In this document: positions 9,712-18,762 of the stretch, in pieces
Numbering within the stretch: the first letter of the stretch is position 1
Layout: each line of letters starts with the position of its first letter
Source: Chrysochromulina tobinii
Taxonomy: Eukaryota; Haptophyta; Prymnesiales; Chrysochromulinaceae
NCBI GenBank assembly: GCA_001275005.1
Contig: JWZX01002250.1
Location: 1 to 37,317 of the forward strand
Direction of reading: 5' to 3'
Length of the DNA stretch: 37,317 nucleotides
The notes under the pieces: model-generated
Seen by the model: the letters and a program-made list of their open reading frames with translations, nothing else
What the model was told of the DNA's origin: nothing
Database searches by the model: none
Made by a program: the position numbers and the translations under genes

Positions 9712-10518
9712 TCACATCTCGAGCCGCTGCAACTTGAGGTGGACGCTATGCATCGAGAGCGGCTGCGCCAGCCCGCTGGGCTTTCGCTTCACGCCGGGCA
9801 TCACGCGGTCGCACGCCGCGTCCACCATCTCGAGCAATGAGCGATCGAGCTCCATCGGCCAGACGAGCTCGAACTCGGGGCGCTGGGCTCCGCCCGAAGG
9901 CGGTCGGGCGCCATGCAGCGGCCGCGCCAGGTGGTAGCAGGTCGGCGGCCAAGGCTCACCTGCGCCGCACGCGAAGCTGAGCACGTACGAGTCCTCGAAG
10001 ACGGTAAACTTGTATGAGGGCGACCAGTTCTCCGGCAAGAAGTAGTGCAGATAAGCAGTGCGCCCTTGCCACCGCTCGTCTGCCGCCTCCAGCGCAGGGC
10101 GGCCCTGAGCGTACCGGTAGCAGCATACGGGCACCGTTGTATCGAGCCGCATCGGCTGCGCCTGCGCGCGCCGTTGCAGCCGCGGCGACAGCTGCACGCC
10201 AGCTCCGGGCGGATGCTGAGGCAAAGGCAACACTAACCTCCTGGCGGCCATCACAGCCAGCTCATCGCGATCATCGTGGTCATCCTCGAGGTCCTCGACA
10301 TCATCGCTCTCGTCGCCCATCGCAAGGTCATCGTTCATCGACGGCTCAGTTGTCGGTACAACCAGTCGTGCAGCCTCGAGTGGCACAATTGTGGTGGTCG
10401 GGTCGACAGCTGCAGCCGCTGCTGCGGTGGACGGCGACGCTGGCACCGGTGGCACGAGATGCGATCCGGGATAAGCAGGAGTCTCGAAGAACGTGGGCGT
10501 CGCCGGGAAGACCTCCAT
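9712..10518 (-). CDS. Unrecognised acidic 268-residue protein
   Basis: The frame runs from a good ATG at 10518 to a stop at 9712 without introns. The N-terminal third is Pro/Ala/Thr-rich and includes a long acidic stretch (about residues 61-88, with DESDDVEDLEDDHDDRDEL) typical of disordered regions. The C-terminal half looks folded. It contains aromatic-rich segments (VCCYRYAQG, TAYLHYFLPENWSPSYKFTVFED) and a hydrophobic end. I do not recognise the family and see no signal peptide or membrane helix. Its start lies 175 bases from the start of the divergent ARM-like gene, and a CAAGT repeat sits between them. Confidence 0.65.
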   Translation of the reverse strand: MEVFPATPTFFETPAYPGSHLVPPVPASPSTAAAAAAVDPTTTIVPLEAARLVVPTTEPSMNDDLAMGDESDDVEDLEDDHDDRDELAVMAARRLVLPLPQHPPGAGVQLSPRLQRRAQAQPMRLDTTVPVCCYRYAQGRPALEAADERWQGRTAYLHYFLPENWSPSYKFTVFEDSYVLSFACGAGEPWPPTCYHLARPLHGARPPSGGAQRPEFELVWPMELDRSLLEMVDAACDRVMPGVKRKPSGLAQPLSMHSVHLKLQRLEM

Positions 10519-10692
10519 CAGCTAAAAAGCTTTTGCCTTCAAGTCAAGTCAAGTCAAGTGTGAGGTGCTGGTTAGGGACCTGTTAGGTCACAGCAGCGTT
10601 GGACGGCGGTAACCGTTTCGTTCTAAGCTCATCATTGCGATCGATAGCAAGCATGGACTGGGTCCCGTCAACGATCGTGTGGCGTGACGGTC
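10519..10692. promoter_or_regulatory. Divergent promoter region with (CAAGT)4 repeat
   Basis: This short region separates two divergent genes. Positions 10540-10559 hold four perfect CAAGT units. The same unit occurs twice in the opposite orientation at 25506-25520, upstream of the KDM5-like gene. A regulatory role is only suggested by position. Confidence 0.4.
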
Positions 10693-11871
10693 ATGCTCGC
10701 CACACTGCTCTCCTCGCTGACTGGCCTGTCGGGCAGCGACACGCGAACCGGTGCGCTGGTTCCGCCTCCAGCCGACGCTGAGAATGCCGCGAAAGCCCTG
10801 CGGAAGCTCTGTGAGTCAGCCACCTTGAGTGATGCGACCGCCGAGCAGGCTGAAATGGTCAAGGCAACAGTAACGGCGCTCCTGCAAGAGGCAGCTGAAG
10901 GTTCGCCGGCATCGGCTAGCGTGCTTTGTGCGGCCGTCATTGCTGCCACCACGGCCATCGATGCCATCGACAAGCATCCCGAAGTTGACGTCGCGGAGGC
11001 GGGTTTGCTGCGCTGGGGCCACCTGCGAGTGAATGTGCTGCAAGTGCTGCTGCACCTCGCTTCGAGCGAGCTGGGGTGCACTCGGGTACTCGCGCAAACG
11101 TCCGACGGTGCTGCATCCGCTTGTGTCGCGTTGCTCCGCTCCAATGCGAGCCGCACCGACATGGAGGGCGTGCGCACTGCGGCCAACATCCTGAAGAACC
11201 TGTCGATGCCGCCTGCGATTCGCGCACGCGTGGGCTCGTTGGAGGGACTGTACGATGCGCTTCTGAATCACGTGACGCACCGCGACCCGAACACGGGAGC
11301 CATAGCGGCCGCCACGCTGCGCATCCTCGTCGAAGGCTGCCCGCCGAATGCGCGGCTCGCGGCGCTCACGGCTGCTGAAGCGGAGCCAGGAGCGGCGAGT
11401 CGTGCGACAAGTGCGAGCGAGAGGGACGAGGAGGCGGAGCGGGCCAGACTCGACGCCGATTCGAGCGATAGTGGCTTCGGTCCCGTTCTCGCCGCCGACC
11501 TGACGAAGATGCACCCCTTTTGCCGAGTCGAGCTCGCCCGATTCATGTGCCTCGTGCTCTCGCAAGCTCTTGACACCCTCGCGCCGTGGCAGCAGCGCCG
11601 GCTGACGACGGCGGCTGTCCTGCGATTCGCCATCTTCCCGCTGGCCTCGAAGCACGCGCCACTGCACAGGGAGGTCTGCGCGGCCTTGCTCGCCGCTCGC
11701 CGCGTCTATCGCGAGCGATCGGAGCTTGGACCGTGGCCAGTCAGCACCCTCGAGTGCACCCTCTGGGTCCCTGGCCCGCAAGGCGAGCGGTCACTGGCGG
11801 CGGAGCTGCAGCAGGTGGCGAGCGCGGGCACGATCAGCGTGGACGAACTCGCGGTGCTCGTGGGCGATTGA
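10693..11871 (+). CDS. ARM/HEAT-like helical repeat protein
   Basis: From the ATG at 10693 the protein has 392 residues and no intron. It is built of alternating amphipathic helices with the spacing and hydrophobic pattern of ARM or HEAT repeats. Examples are LRVNVLQVLLHLASSELG, VRTAANILKNLSMPPAIR and AIAAATLRILVEGCPPNARL between about residues 110 and 225. An acidic/Ser-rich break follows (about 240-255, ERDEEAERARLDADSSDS), then further helices. The NILKNLS segment resembles ARM proteins such as Rap1GDS1, but that is a loose likeness. Proteins of this kind usually act as binding scaffolds. I cannot name a partner. An upstream ATG at 10653 is out of frame. Confidence 0.7.
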   Translation: MLATLLSSLTGLSGSDTRTGALVPPPADAENAAKALRKLCESATLSDATAEQAEMVKATVTALLQEAAEGSPASASVLCAAVIAATTAIDAIDKHPEVDVAEAGLLRWGHLRVNVLQVLLHLASSELGCTRVLAQTSDGAASACVALLRSNASRTDMEGVRTAANILKNLSMPPAIRARVGSLEGLYDALLNHVTHRDPNTGAIAAATLRILVEGCPPNARLAALTAAEAEPGAASRATSASERDEEAERARLDADSSDSGFGPVLAADLTKMHPFCRVELARFMCLVLSQALDTLAPWQQRRLTTAAVLRFAIFPLASKHAPLHREVCAALLAARRVYRERSELGPWPVSTLECTLWVPGPQGERSLAAELQQVASAGTISVDELAVLVGD

Positions 11872-12048
11872 GTTGTTGCCCTGGTATTAACAGCCGATTC
11901 ACAGTTTCACACCTAAACTTCGGTTGCCTGTTTTTGACAGCAACGAAGATGGGTGGCGGCGACAGTGCGTTCGCCGCCGAGGCTCACGCGGCGTGTCCTA
12001 TTGTTCGATCCCCTCACACGCTCTCATTGGTCCCTGTTCGCAGTTGTC

Positions 12049-12483
12049 ATGCCCGCCAAGTACATTGCCGACGGCACCGGCCGCGACACGTACATCCGAC
12101 GCGATCCGGTCGAATGCTTCGGCAAGAACCTTTACAAGTCGGAGCCGCGGTTGATCACGCGCATGGGGAACGCCGGCTGCGCAATCCCACGCCAGCGTGC
12201 CATCGGTGTCACCGCTGACGGTTGCGCGATCCCACCGTTGGGTGGAATTAGGGGCGGCGCGGGCTTCGAGCGGCCGGACCGCTTCATTCGGGTGCCGCAG
12301 GCTGCTTACCCTGCCGTGGTGAACCGCTATTCAACGATGAAGGAGATTGTCCAGGACGCTTACGTTGGATCGGTGCGAGTACCCCCAGAATTAGCGATCA
12401 GCGGCTACCAGGGCTTCAAGCCGCGCATCCCGCCCGGCGTGACGGAGTGGGATGAGGTGAGCGGTTCCATGCCGGAGCATTGA
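12049..12483 (+). CDS. Small probable flagellar microtubule-associated (MIP-like) protein
   Basis: The ATG at 12049 gives 144 residues. The N-terminus reads KYIADGTGRDTYI, a Gly/Asp/Tyr-rich motif that I associate with short axonemal proteins of flagellates. Near the C-terminus it has SGYQGFKPRIPPG, like the GY-x-GF-x-P units of several microtubule inner proteins. There is no signal peptide or membrane helix, and the protein is Pro/Gly/Tyr-rich throughout, as expected for an extended filament-lining chain. A pyrimidine-rich CCCTGTTCGCAG ends at 12043, just before the ATG, so a 5' leader intron is likely. Other axonemal genes (NME7-like, SHIPPO) lie in the same window. The assignment rests on motif memory and is moderate. 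Confidence 0.6.
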   Translation: MPAKYIADGTGRDTYIRRDPVECFGKNLYKSEPRLITRMGNAGCAIPRQRAIGVTADGCAIPPLGGIRGGAGFERPDRFIRVPQAAYPAVVNRYSTMKEIVQDAYVGSVRVPPELAISGYQGFKPRIPPGVTEWDEVSGSMPEH

Positions 12484-13160
12484 ACAGACGAGAGCACCTT
12501 GTTGCTCGAGGCATCCGGCAATCGCCGTGACGAGTGCACTGCTTGATACCAGGAGGATCTGGACTGCCTATGTCGCGGAGTCGATTTTATGCGCATCGCA
12601 TGGTAGTGGCGTATAAGTGGCGTAGAGACTAGTCCGCGTAACGAATACTGAGACGGCATGTCGTGTGTGCGTGTGGCCTGGCGCGCCACCCTCATGAGTC
12701 AGAGTCGAGAGTGTCCGCAGTTTGTGCGTGTGAGTTAAGAGCGAACGGGGAGAGGCCGCCGGGGCGGGTGAAGCGAAGCCGCGTCGTCGACGCCGGGACG
12801 TCAGTGACGCTATTAATACACGCGACGCACCGCCCGACGCGGTCGCCGCTCCGCCGCACCGCCGGTGACCGGGAGACGGTCGGCGTCCACGCCGCGAGAC
12901 CGCGCACACCGCCCGCCCTACATCGTACATGCAAAAACTCGAGCCCCAACGCCGGCGGTCTCAGCGAAAAGCCGCCATCGATGAGGGGGACCGCGCGTGG
13001 TGTCGCGTCACGGCTCACGCGGACGCGCGCGGGCCGCGGCGAGTGCACACGCTGCCCGGCAACGAGCTCTAGCGGTGACACCGAGCCAGACTAAAGCCAA
13101 AAGTGTGGGCGCTAGCGGAGGCGGCTGTCAGACGGCGGCTCTCGTTCTGGATCGCAGTGC
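12484..13160. other. Convergent intergenic region, CpG-rich and unexplained
   Basis: The region lies between the 3' ends of the MIP-like gene and the mitochondrial carrier. The left part (12500-12700) is ordinary; about 12740-13080 is strongly CpG-rich with many CGCG words. Open frames exist on both strands but show no domain. It could hold untranslated regions, a non-coding RNA or a decayed repeat; I cannot choose. Confidence 0.4.
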
Positions 13161-14147
13161 CTAAGCTCCTAATTCCGCGAACCACACCTTGGACACGTCA
13201 TAGACGGGCAGCACCGTGCCGGCGACAGGTGCGGCGCGCAGGAGTGTGAAGCCGAGCCCCCTGTAGAACGCGAGGATGCCGCCGCTCGCATACGTCTCGC
13301 GCACGGCAGTCGCCACGAGGCCCGAGAGGCCGGCGGTGCCGGCAGTGCTGCCCGCGACTGCCGCCTCCGAGCCCACCGACATGACGCGCGAGCGCAGCAC
13401 GTCCAAAGGGTAGATGGATATCCATCCGCAGCAGCCCGCGACCATTCCACACGCGACGCGTATTGAGAGCGGCTCCTCGGCTGCCGAGGCGCTGCCGGCG
13501 CCGGGAGCGGCGCCACGCTCGCTCGCAACGGCCTTCTTGGTCGCCGCATATGCCAGCAGGTAGCAGCCGCTGCCGATGGTCTCCAAGACGGTGTGGAGCC
13601 CGAGCCCGCGGAACAGGCTGCTAGCGCCTGTCGCCATGAGGCGCTTCCACACCTCGCGCACCGAGCCGCCCTCTACCTGCTGCACCAGCTTCAGGCGCTG
13701 CACCGGCGCCGTCACTGGTGCGACGATCAGACCTGTCAACGCTCCTGCGACGAAGACGACTGACAGCTCAGTTGTCGGCCTTTTCATGGCTGTCGATGTC
13801 AGAGGCTTGAGCGTCTCGTACACGCCAAAGTACATGGAGCGCACCGCTCCAGTCGTGAGCAACGGCGGTAGGATGCCGCGGTAAAGCGAGAGCAGCGACT
13901 TTGGCGGCTGGTGACTGCTGCTGCTGCTGCCACCACCACTGCTCACCTGAGCCCTCACCTTCGCAGTGTCGAAGGCGTGGCCGATGATCACTCCCGAGGC
14001 GCCAGCGATGCACCCCGCCGCTAAGCCGTGCCACGGCTTGGCTAGCAGCACATCACTCCTTGCTAGCAGAGCTGCCTCGCTGGCACGGCGCGCGAGGCTG
14101 CGCGTCTCAGCGACATCGCCGTCGGCGGCTGGCTTTTCCGACGGCAT
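13161..14147 (-). CDS. Mitochondrial carrier (SLC25) family transporter
   Basis: The protein (328 aa, ATG at 14147, single exon) has three tandem carrier repeats and should move a small metabolite across the mitochondrial inner membrane. The three signature segments are GHAFDTAKVRAQ (residues 56-67), TAPVQRLKLVQQ (146-157) and IYPLDVLRSRV (245-255), each followed by the usual amphipathic helix and a FRGLG or FYRGLG motif (179-183, 294-299). Two signatures are off consensus. The first lacks the helix-kinking proline (Ala58), and the second has Gln150 where Asp or Glu is expected, so the matrix salt-bridge network would be weakened. A Gly/Ser loop (70-78) and an Ala/Gly loop (210-224) are local insertions. 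The substrate cannot be told; the overall pattern is closest to amino-acid or acylcarnitine-type carriers. Confidence 0.9.
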   Translation of the reverse strand: MPSEKPAADGDVAETRSLARRASEAALLARSDVLLAKPWHGLAAGCIAGASGVIIGHAFDTAKVRAQVSSGGGSSSSSHQPPKSLLSLYRGILPPLLTTGAVRSMYFGVYETLKPLTSTAMKRPTTELSVVFVAGALTGLIVAPVTAPVQRLKLVQQVEGGSVREVWKRLMATGASSLFRGLGLHTVLETIGSGCYLLAYAATKKAVASERGAAPGAGSASAAEEPLSIRVACGMVAGCCGWISIYPLDVLRSRVMSVGSEAAVAGSTAGTAGLSGLVATAVRETYASGGILAFYRGLGFTLLRAAPVAGTVLPVYDVSKVWFAELGA

Positions 14148-14281
14148 AAATTTACGCAGATACGAAAAGTCGTACCGATCCGGAAGATCGTTGATCCCGT
14201 AAAGGCTTTCCTTCTACATGTAAAGCGCATGTGTCCGATGAAAAAGGCACTCTGCTTCTCACTCTGCTTGTCATCATCACA

Positions 14282-15165
14282 ATGTCAACCTCGCAACCGC
14301 CCTCAAAGGTACCACGGATCGAGCCGTCATCGCCAAGCTCCGTCCCGAGCACGCCCACACCTATCGCGTCGTCGAGCACCGGCACTGTCGCCTACCTCTC
14401 CGACGAGGAGAAAGCCAAGCTCTTCGCCAAGTACGGCCAGATCGCCAAGCCCAAGCCATCCGAGGTCGCTGAGGTCGCTGGAGCAGGATGTCGGACGCAA
14501 TGATGACGATCAGCTACCTGGCACAAATGCCGGAGGAGGAGTTGATCAGGCTTTCTGAGCGCCTCTCACCGGCCGTGAAGGGTCGGCTCAGCAAACACTT
14601 CTCTCGAGCATCCCCGCAACCGACCCCGCGTACAATAGTCCCCGCCCCATTTGTCTCCGGTTTTCATGAAGAGGCCGAGTACGCGCCGCCGCCGCCTTCG
14701 GCCCCACTCCTGAGCCACCGCGAGCTGCTCACTGTGCTTCCGGCCGTGGTCCCGAACGCGCGCCGCTGGCTCAAGGCGACCGACGAGGCCGCTCGGACAG
14801 CGGTTTCGCAGCAGCGTGTGTTGCAGAGCATGGGGCGGCACGTCGTCCGCACGGAACAACGACGGGACGCCGCCGAGCAGCGGGCGCACGAGCTTCACAG
14901 GCTCGCCGAGCACCAGGCCGCGGCCCTGCTGGCCAGTGCGGCGCGCTGCGCGAGCATACGCGAGGCCTTCGAGCAGCAACGAGCCAAACTATGGCACGAA
15001 CAGGAGCGCACCAAGAAGCTGGAGCGCGGGCTGCGCATGGTGGCGCGGCAGCGAGACATGGCGCTAGCCGCTTCGGCGGCAGCATCAACCACTGCGCGCA
15101 ATCATCGGGATCCTGGCGGCAGCGAGAGTCACAACGGTAGTCACAACACACACTCTCAGTACTGA
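14282..15165 (+). CDS. Unrecognised coiled-coil protein split over two frames
   Basis: The first part starts at ATG 14282 with a Ser/Pro-rich disordered segment and a short helix (YLSDEEKAKLFAKYGQIAKPKPSEVAE). It runs into a stop at 14503. A second frame is open from 14488 to 15165. It has a helical start (QMPEEELIRLSERLSPAVKGRLSKHF when joined), a proline patch, and a long Arg/Gln/Glu/Ala-rich coiled coil of about 120 residues. The second frame has a stop just before 14488, so the two parts are either separate or joined by splicing. A 71-base intron from 14465 (GTCGCT) to 14535 would fit the phases but lacks a pyrimidine tract. I do not recognise the family. The gene diverges from the mitochondrial carrier, whose start is only 135 bases away. 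Confidence 0.5.
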
Positions 15166-15611
15166 GAGCCAGCAACCCAGCATGATAACAAGTCTTGACA
15201 GATCGGGATCGCACACGACACGCGTAGCGACATGTCCATGTGCATGATGGCACAATATGTGAGTGAGTAGAACTTCCCAATAGAAAACTATTAATTGGTT
15301 TTGGGAAGTTTTCGGTGTGATAATAGACCGCTCATGGCTCTTAGACCGCTCACGTATTAGACATAAGTCACCGGATTATTATTTTTTCATTTTACCGACG
15401 CTCGCGACGGGACGACGTGCCGTCGCGCCCGCGATAGGGCGCCAGCGATAAAGTCGTTGAATCGCTCAGCAAGAATGTCGGCATAAGTACCGAGCGTTCC
15501 GCGTTCAAGTCGGAACCGCAACTCGTTGTCTGACTACTGTCTACTCGGGGTAGGTCGCCCAAGACCGGCCCGGTCGACGTCCTGCATCGACGAGCCAAAA
15601 ATCTTCGAAAA
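15166..15611. other. Intergenic region with hairpin and direct repeat
   Basis: This convergent intergenic stretch is partly AT-richer than its surroundings. It holds a 10-base perfect inverted repeat (15271-15280 with 15301-15310) and two copies of TAGACCGCTCA (15324 and 15342). No gene is visible. Confidence 0.5.
15271..15310. repeat. Inverted repeat with 20-base spacer
   Basis: AACTTCCCAA and TTGGGAAGTT are exact reverse complements around an AT-rich spacer. It could form a hairpin in RNA near the 3' ends of two converging genes, or be a remnant of a small mobile element end. Confidence 0.75.
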
Positions 15612-16289
15612 TCATCGCCGGCCAGTATGAAACGCACGCGGATTGGGCACGCCCGGGATTTCGTGCACAGGTGGCGGGTTGCCTCGCTGATTCGCCCATG
15701 CCATTATGTACTTTGTCCTCGCCTTTTCCATCTCTGCCTGGAACTCCGGTGTGCCGCGCTGCACATGCATGATCTGCGTCATGCGCCCGCCACTAGACGG
15801 CCGTGGCCGCACCGCCGACGGCCGCGTCACGCCCAATGGCTTGCCAACCTCAAGCTTCCCCGTCTGCGCATACGCCTCCGGAAGCGGCGCACGCTGCAGC
15901 ACAGGCATTGCACTCGCCGGCCGTTTTGGCAGTCTGGCCAGCAGCGGGTTCTCGGCCTCCTCCGAGCCGCCATCCACGTCGTGGCCGAACACGATGCGAT
16001 GAACTTCGGACTTCATTTTTGGGGGTGCATTGAGCGCCTGGGCGAGTGCGGCGGCGGAGCTGTCAAAACATGTCATTTTGTACCTCTCCTTTTCAATCCG
16101 CTTTGCCAGAGCCCGCTTGGCAGCACCGTCGAGCTCGTACGTGCCGTATGCCTTTTGCAGCGCGCCAAAGCGGCTCCAAATGATGAAGTGGGGATCATTG
16201 ATCCCCGGGCTGTTTATGAAGGTCTTCGTAGGCACACCAGCCGCGCGTCGATAACCATCGATTCGGCGCTCCAAGCTTTTGTACTCCAT
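15612..16289 (-). CDS. Unrecognised basic 225-residue protein
   Basis: A single frame runs from a good ATG at 16289 to TGA at 15612. The N-terminal half looks helical and folded (KSLERRIDGYRRAAG, then FINSPGINDPHFIIW, then a Lys/Arg-rich helix). The rest is Pro/Arg/Ser-rich with several short RP-S motifs (KRPASAMP, VRPRPSSGGR) and a final helix before GNPPPVHEIPG. There is no signal peptide or membrane segment. Small basic Pro-rich proteins of this form are frequent among flagellar proteins, but I see no motif that proves it. The next gene upstream on the same strand is the purple acid phosphatase, which starts far away, so this is an independent unit. Confidence 0.6.
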   Translation of the reverse strand: MEYKSLERRIDGYRRAAGVPTKTFINSPGINDPHFIIWSRFGALQKAYGTYELDGAAKRALAKRIEKERYKMTCFDSSAAALAQALNAPPKMKSEVHRIVFGHDVDGGSEEAENPLLARLPKRPASAMPVLQRAPLPEAYAQTGKLEVGKPLGVTRPSAVRPRPSSGGRMTQIMHVQRGTPEFQAEMEKARTKYIMAWANQRGNPPPVHEIPGVPNPRAFHTGRR

Positions 16290-16523
16290 CGCGAAGATCG
16301 GATGGGGGGCGGACGGCTCGGCGAAACGGGAAGATGAGGGTGAGGGGCTTCCGAACTTCGCGGTCTCGGTACCGATCGTGAAAACCCCTGGAGAAACCCG
16401 AACGAAGCGGAAAGTTGAACTCCTCCCTCCCTAGCCCTTCACTCCCAGTCGTCTAAACTGACCCGCCCGCTATTCCCCCGTCGATCCTGCACACCTATAA
16501 AGTATAACTGCAATCGGTCTCTC

Positions 16524-18462
16524 TCAGGGCATGGCCAGGTAGGCGCACTCTTGCTCCTGCTCTGTGCATACCTCGAGCCTTGCTGGGAGCAAGTCAGCCG
16601 GTGACATTCGGCGGCTGCTCCTTGCCCCAAGGCGAAACCCAATCAGCCCGGCGAGCACAACTGTGAGTGCGAGCGGCACAGCGCTGACAAGCCCTTGCCA
16701 GGACGAAAACGACGAGGTCTCGACGCGCGCCGCACTTGTCTTGGCCATCGTCATGGTGTTGGTACGCATGGGCGGCGGCGTCTGCACCTCGATCAGCTCC
16801 GGTAGCAAGCATCCTGCCAGGATCGGGTCGCGCTGTTTCGGGCGAACGAGCCACTCCGGGTCTACGTGGTCAGCCGCGTGGACCGAATCGTCCGACCCAA
16901 ACGACCAAGGGCCGTTTGCCATGGTCTCGCACCTGGGGGGGGGTGCACACAGAGAGGGCGGCCCGTCGCTGGCAATTCAAGGCAATCAAGGGTCACTTCG
17001 TCTTTGATATCCATTGAGATCGAGGCAATTGAGGGTGTCGCACGCACGTGGGGTCCATGTTGATGTGCTCGGGTGCGCTCGCGTCCTCGCAGCTCGTGCG
17101 CGTCCAGTTGAACAGCGCATGCGTCTCATTGTGGATGCGCAGCGCACCGACCCCAAACGATCCCGCGCGGAAGGCTGACCACGATGGGGCTGGCTCGAGC
17201 CACGGCAACGCTGCGCCCTCGCGGTTGCCGCCGTCGCCAAGCGTGAGGTGCACGGGACCGCACGCGTTGGGGTGGCCGTCCAGCACGGGCACGGTGCGCT
17301 CGTAGGCGTGCACATGGCCCGCGATGATCAGATCGACGCCTGCCTTGTACAGCAGCAGCTCCATATTGCGGCGCATCGCCACCGCTTCGTCTCGATGGAG
17401 CGAATTCGAGTGGTACCAGGGCACGTGCATCTGGACAATGAGCCAGGGCGTGCGCTGCCGATCGAGTGCCGCGAGGTCGCGCTCGAGCCACCGGTACTGG
17501 AGCGAGCCGGGATGCGTCGCAGCGTAGGAGCAGAGGGCGACCAGATGGACGGGGCCGACATCACGCGACCACCAAAGATTCGACTTGCTGCCACTTGACT
17601 GATGCGGCATGGGATAGCGCACATTGTACGATAGCCAGGCCTCGCCGGTTCCAATCTCGTGATTGCCCCCAGTCGTCATCACCGCGTACTCGGCTGCGAG
17701 TGGCTCCATCATCCGACCGAAGGAATCCCAACGCGAGAACCAGCCATCAGCGTATGCCAAGTCGCCCGCGAGCAACACCACCGTGGCTGTGCTGCCTTCC
17801 GCGTCCGCGTTGGCGAGCGTGCGCCGCAGCAGGGCAACGTTGGCCTCTGAGGCAGCCGTCTGACCGAGGTCCGCCGTCATGCCAAAGGTGTAAGGGTACT
17901 GCGCAGCGCCCGCGTCGGGTGGCATTGTAAAGCGGTGCACGCGATTGTCGCCAGCGACCACATACTCGTACGAGGCACCTCCAAGGCACGGGCTGAGGCT
18001 GACTTGATGGACAAGCGGCGCATTGTAGATCAGATTCGGGTTGTTGTACATCCCGAGGCCGAAAATCACATTGTCTTTGTGCGCAGGGTCCTGCAACTGG
18101 ACAACCTGGTCTGCCGTGGAAGTCGCCGCACCCATCGCTGGATCGATCAGCATCGGGTCGATCCACTGCAACTGGGAGTAGGTCTGGCTAGAGCCTGTCG
18201 CCAGTCGCTGCTGCGGCTCATCCACATCCAAGTCGCGCCAGCGAACCTCCGAGGGAGTCGTGTCGTCTTGCGTGACGAAGATGACAATCATCTCGCCAGG
18301 CCCACCTAGGGCGAGGTGCACCTGCTCAGAGCAGTGCGTGTTTCCGCACTCGACGTTGGGCGACCACCGCGTTTCGGCAAGCGTGCGGCTGGCGTAGCGT
18401 CGATATGAAGGTCGTGACGCGGCGCTGATGATGGCAAGGTGAAGCAAGACCAGTGTTTTCAT
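16524..18462 (-). CDS. Purple acid phosphatase, membrane-anchored by a C-terminal exon
   Basis: Two exons (18462-17048 and 16932-16524) give 607 residues. The protein should hydrolyse phosphate esters outside the cell or in vacuoles, using a two-metal centre. Residues 1-16 form a signal peptide (LVLLHLAIISAAS). All five metallophosphatase motifs are present: TADLG (Asp198), GDLAYAD (Asp234, Tyr237), GNHE (Asn267, His268), VQMHVPWY (His346) and GHVHAYER (His383, His385). Exon 1 stops in PTC. Splicing 17047-16933 joins it as PTCETMANGPWSFGSDDS. The second exon ends with a membrane helix (VPLALTVVLAGLIGFRLGA) and a basic Arg-rich cytoplasmic start, so the enzyme is probably a type I membrane protein. 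Several Asn-X-Ser/Thr sites, such as NETH and NWTR, fit a secreted glycoprotein. Such enzymes commonly scavenge phosphate in algae. Confidence 0.93.
16933..17047 (-). other. Intron of the purple acid phosphatase gene
   Basis: A 115-base intron with donor GTGCGT and a strong acceptor, a run of C residues ending CCAG. It is not a multiple of three, and removing it brings the membrane-anchor exon into frame. Confidence 0.85.
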
Positions 18463-18762
18463 AAATGAGGACTTGAACTTTGTGAACCGGGTTGATCAAA
18501 TTCGCCTATTGCCGAGAAGGTTTAGTCGCGGACGGTGGGAGTCGTTCGTGTTCGGCTCCTGTTGAGAAGAGGGGACGGTTCTCAATGAAACTTTCGTCTA
18601 TAGTTCACTTTCGTCACTCTTTCGTCTATAGTTCGTCTATGAAAGTTCGCAGCAGCCAGCCAGCCAGGACCCAGGGGCGCCCAACTCTGCGCCTCTGCGC
18701 CGTACGCTCCTTCCGGCCCTTGCGAGGAGTTCGCTGCTGGCAAGAAAGCTCCCCCGGCAATC
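18463..18762. promoter_or_regulatory. Divergent promoter region with repeated TTTCGTCTATAGTTC
   Basis: This 300-base stretch separates the starts of the phosphatase (minus) and the RING gene (plus). TTTCGTCTATAGTTC occurs twice at about 18593 and 18620, with a further GTTCGTCTATGAAAG just after. Repeated units between divergent starts suggest regulatory sites, without direct proof. Confidence 0.4.

Noticed and set aside
15505-15535. tRNA T-arm-like word GTTCAAGTC
   Set aside because: The flanking bases do not form the 5-base stem with a 7-base loop, and no A box or acceptor stem is present upstream.
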